In this document: piece by piece, positions 47,901 to 59,900 of the stretch
How positions within the stretch are numbered: the first letter of the stretch is position 1
Layout of the letters: the number at the start of each line of letters is the position of its first letter
Program-made: the position numbers and the translations under genes
NCBI GenBank assembly: GCA_027943335.1
Contig: BSBK01001879.1
Span: 847,501-911,500 of the forward strand
Length of the DNA: 64,000 bases
From: Chamaecyparis obtusa
Lineage: Eukaryota > Streptophyta > Pinopsida > Cupressales > Cupressaceae
Direction: 5' to 3'
The notes under the pieces: generated by a model
What the model was told of the DNA's origin: nothing
Seen by the model: the letters and a program-made list of their open reading frames with translations, nothing else
The model's database searches: none

Positions 47901-50900
47901 AAATTTGCTATTGTGCTACACTTCTTTGGTGCTGAAAAATACTGTGGCTGATGTCCTCAGCTGAAAGCTAAATTTGCTATTGTGCTACACTTCTTTGGTG
48001 CTCCACAAAAGAGTACTCTGTGTTCTATTTCTTCTTGTACCCCTCTGAAATGTCTGTCAGCTAGGTTTTCTAGCTATACTAGAAGGTAATGAGATATCTC
48101 CTCTTGCTCAAAAACATAGTTGAAAAATGTTGTACTCTATCAATCAGCACCTCAAACAGCAATTTGTTCACCCTCAACTCTGTAGGAGACTCCTATGACT
48201 TATAGGACCAAGCATACTCATCAAACTCACATCTCAGCTCAGTACTGGCTTTTGTTGGGATGGAACATAGACCTCATAAACCTTGGAGAACTTCTTCTAA
48301 ATTACAAACATACCCATCAAGTTGGCAGGTTCAAGCTTCATCCTCTTCTACTATGTCCCATGAATATACATAGGACTCCCAAACACCTGAAAAAGAGAAT
48401 CATCAAGTTTGTCTCGTGTGAAAGTTTCCTCTAGATTATTGTCCTCCAACATCCTATGAGGGCACATGTTCAAAATGTAAACAGCACAACTACAAGCTTC
48501 TAAACAAAGAAACACGGGTAAAATTCAGTCATGGATCGTGGCATTTGTTCTCTCTATCCTCTCTGCAACCACATTTCACTGAGGATTGTAAAACAAAGCT
48601 AGCTACTTCCTAATTCCTACATCCTTGCAAAGGGCATCAAAGTCTTTCGAGGTATTCTTACCTCCATTGTTAGATATCAAGAGCTCAATCTTCCAACCTC
48701 TCTAATCCTATGCATGAGCTTTGAACTCTTGGAATTCCCCAAAAACCTACCCTTGGTCTTCATGATATGAATCTTGGTTTTCCTAAAGGAATCATCAATA
48801 ATGAAACACAGAAAATGTAATCAGACAATGAAGCTGCTGATATAGGTCCACACACATCTTAAAGAATCATATAAAAAATCCCTCTTTATCCATGCTCACT
48901 ACTTGTCTGGTAATCCCTGAATCATGTCTTCTAAGAGAGGCAACGCTCCATTGTGCAAGTGACCAAGTTTCTTGTGCCAAAGCTTGCATGGTTGATCACT
49001 ATCATGCAAAAGGCTCCCATTTGTAAAGCTCAGCAAGCAATCTAAATAATGGCCATTCTCTCACATAACCTTGGTCAAAAGTCAACCAAGATCCTACCTG
49101 TAATCTTTGACAAGTACTTGTTGATCATCAAACTCGCCCACACACTTACAGTCAATCAAGGTTGACATTGAAACCAAACTCTCCGTTGACTCAGGAACAT
49201 GTAAGACATCATATGATACTGAAGCACATCACCTTGAGGCATGCAAAACTAAACAATCACATACATATAATTGCATATGGGGCATCATTATCATGCTTTA
49301 GTCATACAACTACTTTCTGTTTTCGAGTTCTGTTGAAAGCAATCATATGTCTCAATGCTACACCATCCACAAGCCACCTTACACCAAGAATACTTAATGA
49401 AATAAGTAGGCACAATACCAAAGAGAAAGGTATCTCAGCTTAGATGAAATCTCTGTCCATTGTTGAGGCTTCTACACTCTGTGCAAACTGCTTGTATTAT
49501 TGCTTGCCCTTCTCTACTTAGAACACTCAAAAACATAGTAGCCAATCTTGTGGTCATTTGAAATACCTTTGAAAACCTTGATATGGTTCAAGACTTCTTC
49601 TCTTGCTGAGAAGAATTGGAATCCTCCTTCCCCTTTGACCCTCCTAGGTTCTTTCTTATCAAATTTCCTGAACTTCCCAATGAGATATAGTTTCTGACTC
49701 TCTTCCACTCTGGCTGACACAATCTCTAGTCTAATATCTTCAATAAAATCATCCCAAAGCTTCTCAAAAGTGAGAAGCTTCACAATAACACCTCAAACAA
49801 ACAAATCGCAAGATGAGAGAGCCCATTTTTTGCTATAGGTACTGTTGATGCGAGTTTTGTTCCACTTACACAACATGCAGGACTGAATACTCAATGATTC
49901 GAGAAACATAGAACATTAAATCCTCTCTTGAATAAAGTCATCTCCCATGCTAAGCTTTGCAATGAAGATCATGGAATGATCCCCAAGGTTCCTTACACCT
50001 GTGGATATCTAACTCAGTTGAAATGATGTGATTTGCTGGTTAATCACTTAGGCTGGCTTATGCGTTTCATTCAAGGATGCCAACTTCCTTGCACTTCTAA
50101 AGATTTGGCTTCACAATGTGCAATAAAAACATAACCGTGATTTATATCACTTCCAACTTTACTCTTCAACTCGTACTATCTAGACTACTTCTACTTCTAA
50201 CTATGGATGGGAAGATAATGGATGTACTAGGACTCCTACCAAATGGAGGCTTGCCTGCAACTTCGACTCCACCTAGTGCAAAGCTTCAAAGGATCTCAAA
50301 TGGTTTTCATATCAACACCTTCCCCGCAATCCAACTTAGAGTACAAATTAAGGATCCAACGCCAATTGAACTTGAGCACAACTACTAGATTACCACACAA
50401 GGCACCCTTGCATCTACAAGGAGCTAGTGGCCTAGTTTTATAGAGTCAACCAATCAAACATCCACCAATATCACCACACAATCTATCTACTTATACTCTT
50501 ACTTTAACAACTTTGAAATAAAATTTAATTTTAATTGAGAGATGTAAAGAACCATGCAAATACACCAAAATGATCATGTATATCCACCACACAAGCCACA
50601 ACAATGAATAGAGAACAATTTTGATAGTATTTTGGCAACAATTCTCCAACATAACTCCCTTTACAAATGAAAGCAAATGGCCTTATATAGAGGCTCAAGT
50701 ACAACGAGTGGCCAAGATTAAGAGGCAAAAATCGAAAATCAAGGGCCCAAATTACATCCCATAAGCCCTAATTAGGGTTGCCATAATTACAGCCAATTAC
50801 ATGAGGGCACCAAACTTGTGGGCCAATAAGAAAATTACAATAATTTTTCCAGCCAATGAGAACATAGGACACTTGGCATGATATGATTGCACATGCTTGA

Positions 50901-53900
50901 AAGAGGAATATTTTGATTGGAGGAGACAACCAACTCCACCCCATCATCCTTATCCTATTATTTGATCTTTTGATGAAGGGAAGATATCCTTTAGATGCTC
51001 AACCTTGTCCACCTCTTTCCATGAACACCCCTACCAACCTGCAGGAGCATGCCTGCCAACTAGCAGCAACAACCTACCAACTTGAGTCCTCAGGAATTTT
51101 CTCGTTGCCATGTCTTGAACTTGCTTGCTTGTACTTGTACATTTGATGTCTTGATCTTGAAATGGTGAAGCCTTCATGTACTTAAATCTTGAACTTGCTC
51201 TTGATCTCGCCTTGAGCCCGGTGTGAACTCCCTTGCCACTTGAGAGACTTGAACCTAAACCTTGCATCCTCCTTCCTATCAATCCTACCAAGTTGCGAGA
51301 GGACCCTCACCAAGTTGCAAGAACTCCCCCGCCAACCTAAAAAAAAAGGCAAAGAAACAAGTCACTCCATTTCACTTGATAAAATATTGCCAATAAAACT
51401 TTGAAAATAACATTTGATCAAGCTAATTGAGTTAGGATTGTCATTGCATTTCATTCAACTAACTTGCCCAATCACAAAAACATGAACTTATCCACATTAT
51501 CTAGGCAAAAAAACATGTTCAATGTATGTAACCTGATGCCTTAGGAGCTGGATAAATGATGTCAAGATTGCAATGCACCAACTCCAAATTCGGATTTGCT
51601 TAAATCTTTGATTTTCAAGCATAAGGATTTGGCCATTGAAATTTGCCAAATTGCCAAGTTGATCTCTCCATCTTGCACAATCACCTCTCCCAACTTGCAA
51701 CACCAATTCTCCCAATTCGTAATAACTTGCACAAGCCCACTTGCCAAGTTGCAAAGACTTGCTTCCCAACTTGCAGAGGCTTGCTTCCCAACTTGCAAGG
51801 GCTTGCTTGCCAACTTGAAACCATTTTATCTCCTTGCAAATTGCAATTTTCTTTAGCCAAAAATAATTTTCTCAATAATAATAATTCCACTTGGCTAAAA
51901 GAAAATTGTTTTCTCATGTTGATCTTACCATTTTGAAATGTTGAGGTTCCCTCAAGTTAATTGAAATTTTGCCAAGAAGCAAGAGCACCCCTACCAACTC
52001 GCATGAACATGCCTACCAACTCGTAGGGACATGCCTACCAACTTGTGAAAAGTGAACATTAAAATTGCAATTTTGACACTCGGAATTTGGATTTTTCAAA
52101 AATTGTTTTATAAAAATTGCTCAATTCCATTTTTTAATTTCCACAATTTGCAAAATTTCTCCAAATTTCCCAAAAAATTTATAAGTCCGTGAAATCCAAA
52201 TTTTGCTTGCAAAAAATTTCAAGTCAATAATATATTCAAAATCGATTCGAAATCCAAATCTTTAATTTAGATTTGCAAGCAAAAATCATCTCGCTAGAAA
52301 ACCGAAATACAAACTTAGCCAAAATCACAATTTTCATCGTTTTGCAATCAGAATCCAAACTCTTCGCACCAAAAATTCTCACTGCTCAACCTCTCAAATC
52401 ATCTCCAAGTTTTGCAAGCCACTTCAAACTCTCCTTTAACATCACCAACCTCGGAGAACTACCAAAACACCTACAGCTAAAGCAAAAAGAGGGGAGTCCC
52501 CATTTTCAATGGGGCAATGGTGTGAAAAAACTCACAACAAGTACCAACTCATCATCTGCAACATTGACCTGGATAGGAGCAAGTTGATCCAATGCTCAAT
52601 GACCTATGTGTGTGCTACTAAGCCCTTTCTTTAGCAACATCTTGCAAGAAATGTTCACAATTTGGTGAAGAGTTTGCACTATGAGGGATCAAATAGTCCT
52701 TAACCAAATCTAAGGTGATTCACTTCAGCTTGGCTGACTTTTTGTTATGTTCAGTTAATTAAATAGGATTCGTTGCAACTAATAACTCCCATTAAAATTT
52801 TACAAAATAAATTCTGTATACATCATTACTAAAATTAGAACATGCATGCTTTAATAGGTGAGTGCATAATGAATTTAAATAAAAGAAACTAGATAAGGTG
52901 TCAAGCTAATAACCCACTAGAGTGACAATCAATTTGACTGAATAATCAACTAGTCTAACTAAGCAATCAACTTAGTCTAACAACTAATAACTCCTAATCA
53001 AAGTAAGTGAGACTAAGTTACATAAACAAATCACAAGTCTCAAATAGGTAACTGGCTACTAATCTGAAAGATGATGCCATACAAAGCCGGGCATCATTCT
53101 CCTACATAACTACATCCTCCCCATGCTGTTCTCTCTGCTGTTCACAGGTCGGGACAATCAGTCTCATACAGTCAGTCAATCTGTGTCTTTAAGAATCTAA
53201 TACTGCAATGAGTCCAATCAAATCTCTAATTTCCTATGATATTTTTTCAAATGACTCTGAATTTCATAATCCAAATCTAGGTATTTGTGCTCTGAATTAA
53301 CAAATCAACTGCATTCTAACTGGTGCAAGGCTAAACAGTGATGAATGTACTACTGCATAAAATCGTTGTAGATGGTGATAAGACTTCCACATATATGCCC
53401 ACAACAAATTAGTTTAGAAATTGTAAATTTATATATTAGACAAAAAATCTCCTGCTTACCTTCCCAGACAATGTTACAACATTTCTCTGAACATTTGATA
53501 TCAAAGGTAGATTTGATACAAATGTTGCACCCTTTCCGCAGGCACTCGATATCAAAGGTATCTTAGATAACAAAGGCTTCATCTGCATTAGCTTTAACTG
53601 CATCATTCAAAAGAGAGAAAAAAACTCAGTGCAGAACAAAAAGGAAATAAGTTTGTGATAAGACAGAATGTCTAATGTTATAAACCTTATATGAAACAAA
53701 TATTTTCAATCTTCCTAGAAATTGGATAAATCTCAATGTCATAGGACTCTAATCATAACGAAAGGTGTTACTTTTAAAGCTGCAAGTATCCAAAACAAAA
53801 TTTTAATATAAATCTTAAGACTGATGTAGCAGTTGACTCCCTCTAAACAAAAAATTCTAAGTGGCCAGTTCAGATTCGGGTTCAAGATTTGGGATCGAAA

Positions 53901-56900
53901 TTCATTCAAAAAAAATTTGGGGTCGGTTTGAATTCGTTTGGGTTCGTCCGTACAAAAACATATATATATATGCAGCAGCAAATAAGTTCATACACCACTA
54001 TTCTAATAGTAAAGCAACATAGCAATATATATATATATATATACACCACTATGCTAATAGTAAAGCAACATAGCAAAATACACCACCATATACATTAATG
54101 TTTTAGTCCAAATGACATATAAAACATCCTTTTTGGCCTTTTTAGTTGTCTATTTTAGGGTTGGAAGGTTGAATAAACTAAATTAGACACAAAAAAAACT
54201 TTTTAAAAGTCAAAAAAAGTCATTTTTTGCCCAAAGTTGGCCCGGGTTCTGCCGCTAGGTTTCAAATTCGCTTGAAATTCTGCCTGGGTTCTACTGACAG
54301 ACTTTGCAGCGAATTTGGCCACCTGCGACAGAATTTGCAGCTAATTTGACAAGACTTCGAATTTGCTACAAATCCAACCCGACTTTGGGCTTGCCAGTGG
54401 CGAATCTGGTAACTTAGCTTAAAAAAATGAGTAAAAACCAATCAAAGAGAAAGTTGTTAAATGGAGAATATTTCTAAACTAATAAATAGTTTCTTTTTGA
54501 GCTCCACAAGAATTTAACTTCAAAATACACTAACAAATGCATAATAACAGACTTTAAAAATTATCAAAATGTGATTGTGCATACCTGAAAGAAGGTGCCC
54601 CTCATACTAAAGTTCAAATTGCTGTGCAAATGGTCCAAAATTAAAATGATGGTATTGATGATATCAAAAACCTAAGAAAATATTTATGGTAATCAAAACA
54701 CGAGGACCCAACAAATCCTAACACCAGTCACCTCCCACCTATTTGATATCAAATATCTCCTATATCCTTACAGATTGCAGCTTCAGCAATTGGAGCCCTC
54801 TGGGAGACTTCAGCTCGAAGTCCTGCAGTCAACAACCACTGTAGCTGGAAATCACAAGAATGGGATCTTGGTCAGGCACAATGCATCTCCATCTTCCATT
54901 TCACTTAGTGGACATCTCTGAATGAGCTTGGTATTGGCAGAGAAGGAGACATAAATGAACCCTAAACAATTAACTTCAGAAGATAGAAAAGTTCCTAAAA
55001 CTGTCCAGTTGTGCCATTTGAAAGAATGCAAACAAGGGATGTATAGTTCCCAAAGTTGGTACCCCTCAAATCTTTATCACCCTAGAATCTATTAGAAAGT
55101 GTTTGATCTAGACATGCCTTCTACTGCTTCAGTCAACTATACCACACTCAATAAATTGGAACTTGAGTCCCCAAGTTTCATGGCACAGTTAATGGATTTG
55201 CCTAGATATTTAATTGCTAATAGACAGCTCCAACCAACCAACCCCTTTCCTGATCAATGAATTTATATAATGTGCCACAGATTATATAGGCATGTTAGTT
55301 CAGGGCCTTGGGTGAAGAAGATGATGAACTGGTGAAAAAGCCCACCACTTTGCTCTGGCCATAGATTTTGGTCCCTGAGGAAAGACTGGGCTTTAGAACT
55401 GAATGTAATGTCAACTTGTGTTATGATAACCTAAGGGATTGCATGTCTGGACTCTGAGCATCCAATAGTCCAATCTTGTTTGTCCAAGACATGCAAAAGT
55501 AAAACAAAGTTTCTCTATCAACACATCCAAATAACAAGAGCAATATAGGGGAAAACACACTATTTGCAAGATTCAATGAGTCACAGAAGAGATCAAAATC
55601 AGAAATCCATTAATATAATTCATTAGACACTAAAGAAAATATAGCAAAAATAATCAAAAATCCATTCATCTAGAAGTTGCGCACTATAATCTATAAGAAT
55701 AAATGAATGCACCAGTTTACACCAAATAACTCTCATCACTAGGCACAAAGTGAACCTATTTTTGAAGACAAGACTGCTTTCAGTTTGTTGATCAATTTCC
55801 TAGGCTGGCTGTCCAAATTTAGCACCATTTGCAAGGATTGGTGACAAAGTATTGTGGTGCTAGAGCAGGCACTTTAATAAGCAGGTTGCTAACAAGAAGA
55901 CAACACCATCTGATGCTAGTGTTGACCTTAGAGCTCAAGCTACCACATGAATCACAATGTTGAATGTAGCAATGAAGGGAGTACTTGAAAGAGTTCCAAA
56001 GTGTCAGTACAATTATCACCATTTTATTGAGTAATTATAACTTTTACATTTATACAGGACCATCCATTTTATAGATTATGTTGGGACTCAATCTATAGTG
56101 CCATTTTTTGCTTGAGACCCATCCCTTATATGTATCTTAACACTTTTAAGACCCACCATTTATAATCTATTTGGGATAGTTTCAATGGGTCTTTTCTAGG
56201 AGTCAAAAACGCCTAAGTGTTGCCTTATGTCATCCCCCATGTGCTAACAGTCACATGAAATCCATCAAAGTTCTAAGTGTTGATCATTTTTTTGGTATAT
56301 CATCTGAGTCTAGGTAGTTATCAAAGTTTTGGACTTCCTCATGCAGGCATGACTTTTTGCCCAACTATCTTTTGTTCTATTGACTTACCAACTTTCACCT
56401 CTCAAAGTACCATTCTACCTAGGTTTGATTCTCTTTACTTTTTTCGGCTCATCAAACTTCCCCTTCCCATCATGCCATCTTCTTTAAGTCCAACTTTCCC
56501 TTTGTTTTAACCGAAGTCAAACTTCCTCCCTCCCAATACTTGTCATGAGCCATGCCCAATCCCCAACCCTTGATAGTCTGAAACTCCCCAAGTTTTCACT
56601 GTTTGACCTCACCTACCTCCCTGTAAACCTGGAAGACTATTTTATGACTAGGGTTGACGTCCTAACTTTCCAAATTATATTTTCTCCTGCCCAAAAACTA
56701 CTGCTCATCAAAATGGTGTGAATTTACCTACAAGTTACAACGACAAGACAAAAACAACCCAAAAATGCAAAAAATGATCCTATGATGCAGATCATATCAA
56801 ATTGTGGTCATAAATCATTGCTTAATTGAAGAGATGCAGGTTAAAAATAAATAAAAGGCAATAACCAACCCATATTGCATTTAATAAGATGATTGGGGTT

Positions 56901-59900
56901 TCTAGACCCAGTGGTGTTTGCACCATCCCTTGGCAACATTTCCAACAGATTTCTCAGCTCAACCACACCTTAACACATCAAATCTAGAGGTGCATTGAAT
57001 TAACAAGTGGTTTGCAAATTTGTAGTGTGTTATTCCATGCCTCCATCTGCAATCAGTTTTCACACAATTTGAAACACAAATTGTGACACGTGAATGACTA
57101 CAAATAAAGTACAGTAGGTTCCTTAAAATTTTAAATCGTGAATGATTTTAAAATCCCAAGGCTCCCACAAGTTGCTAGACTCAATAAAACAAAAGATATT
57201 TGTATTCCAATTTGTAGTTCATTCAAAGGGGAGCTCACAAAGCCAATATTTTAGTCTATATATGCCTCAAGCTATTTCTAGAGTACTAGACATTGAAGTT
57301 TTCAACTATTAATGAAGGGATAAACTTTGTAAAACATAGGAAGGATTTTGTAATGGGAATTTTTTTTGTAACAGATGTCTCTATGGTTGATTATGGTGAA
57401 TCAAGCAAATATCTAATCACAATTTATATGTTTTCTTTGACCACATTTGTTGACATGAATGTACTGAAGATTTGGTATGTGTGTGACAGCACCTAATATA
57501 TTGTAAATGTTTTTTAATAACCATTCCTTTATTCTGTATGGGTCCTGGTAGTTCTGATTAATTAAGTATATTTATTGAAAAATCATGATCTCTACTTTTC
57601 ATATGACCATTAACCTGGTGCAATTGATATTTTACGTGATGTATATCCTCCTTTGCTACTCACGACTGTGTTGCCCAATGGAGTAGGCAATGGTTCATGA
57701 GTTCAAGATCAAACATTTTTATGTAAACATCTCTGTCTCAATTGGTTGTAGGAGTAGATAAATTTTAGATTAGATTATGTATGGGGTTCATGATTCGATA
57801 CAATTTACTAGGGAATTATTTTAAGCTGTCCTAAATGTTAAATATTCAGATAATCATGTTCAATATATCCCACCTTGCCACTGTGTATAAAACATTAAAA
57901 GAAATCATTGTAAGGGATTATAATACTAAATACAGCTGTCACCTACAAGTGCATATGCAGTCTTATACAGCTAATTGATCTCAAGTTAGTGACAGAAATT
58001 AAGGTTAAGTGTACATTTGTGTATAGCTGTTGCTTGTTATAGTCATAGAAGCATAAATCGTTTGGGGAATAAATCGGCAAACCAGGAGTAGGATTTTTTG
58101 AAAAAATTCGGCAAAAAATCACGGAAAAATCAGATTTACAAAAAACTGTGAAAATAGAGAAAAACAAGTCAAGAACTACTTTCTTTAAAATTAAAGGACA
58201 TTTCCATAGCATAGATGATAAAGGACTTATATAATGATTCAATGCACTTGCAGAACCTCCTCCTGATATTTTTTAAACTGGAGGACTCAAAGTTTTAACA
58301 GTGATATTGTTTTTATAAATTTCAATCAAGCTATGATTTGAAGTAGCAAGAAAATATGATGCGGGCCTTCTTATTTTTCAAAATCAGGATGAAGCTTTCT
58401 TCGCAAAATATTGTCAATAAAAGAAAATCTTCATATTCATATAAGTAGAATTCATTTGTGATATTGCTATCAAGATTCATCTGTGTAGTTTTCTGAGTCA
58501 AACTCAATGACCCAAGTTTCATGAGTAGTGGTTTACAAGTTTCCATCTCTCATGAGAATGAATGGAACACTTAGTACTCATTGCATCCAAGTGATGCTCA
58601 CAAAGGTGAAGCATTGGGACTTCTCGGGAGGTCACCCATCCCAGTACTACTCCAGCACAAGCGCACTTAACCACGAAGTTTCCTCCAGTCTTACGCCCAC
58701 TAGCTTGCAACCCCATTTACAAAACCTTCAGCATGTGTTGTCCCTTACGAACCATTCATTAGAAAGCCCCTTAAGCTCATCAATTGATAAGCAGAAGATA
58801 TTTTCCACAACAAGTCAAATTGTGATATTGCTATCAGGATTCATCTATGTAGTTTTTGAGTCAAACTCATTGACCAAAGTTTCATGAGTAATGGTTCATA
58901 AGAACCCATCTCTCATGAGACTGAATGGAACACTTAGCACTCATTGCATCGAGGTGATGCTCACACAGAGGTGAAGCACCAGGCTTTCCAGGAAATCACC
59001 CATCCCAGTACTACTCCAACTCAAGTGTGCTTAACCACAGAGTTTCCTCCAAGGTTAAGCCCACTTTGCTTGCAACCCCATTTACAAAACCTTCAACAAG
59101 TTTTGTGCCTTGTGAACCATTCATTAGAAAGCCCCTTAACCACATCAATTGATAAGTAGGAGATATTTTCCACAGCAAGTCAATTTGTGATATTGCTATC
59201 AGGACTCATCTGTGTAGTTTTGAGTCAAACTCATTGACCCAAGTTTCATGAATACTGGTTCACAAGAACCCATCTCTCATGAGATTGAATGGAACATTTA
59301 GCACTCATTGCATCTAGGTGGTGCTCACAAAGGTGAAGCATCAGGACTTCCCGGAAGGTCACGCATCCCAATACTACTCTAACTCAAGCGCACTTAACCA
59401 TGGAGTTTCCTCCAAGATTAAGCCCACTTTGCTTGCAGCCGCATTTGCAAAACCTTCAACAAGTGTTCTGCCCTATAAACCATTCATTAGAAAGCCTCTT
59501 AAGCTCATCAAATGATAAGTAGGAGAATTCATTTTCTAGAATTCTCTCAAGTTCCTTTTATTATATATACTCAATAAACAATTATATACAAAGTTGGCAT
59601 GATATACACATGTGTGAATTGATATATACACATGTATATACCAAAATAACTTTATATATGTTGAGCTTAGAGACTAAATTGCATGAATTATTTAATTTAA
59701 TTTTGAGTAAAGTTATAAATATCTAGCAATTTGATTAATCATAAAAACTTAAGTCATAATTATCAAGCCTAAATGATTATAATGATTATTGTAGGGTTCT
59801 TTGTTTTCTCCAAAATAAATAAGGCAAAACTTTGTTACCCTGCTCTTTTAGATCATATCGTAACAAATAAATAAGGTAGCTTTGTTACGGTCTTCTTTTG

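Noticed and set aside
51562..51936. Overlapping open frames on both strands rich in Leu, Ala and Gln
   Set aside because: Produced by the CCAACTTGCA-type low-order repeat, which keeps several frames open without coding.
58607..59408. Functional 5S rRNA genes
   Set aside because: Only the promoter half of 5S is preserved, it is embedded in 365-bp units without the 5S 5' end, and it has diverged between units.
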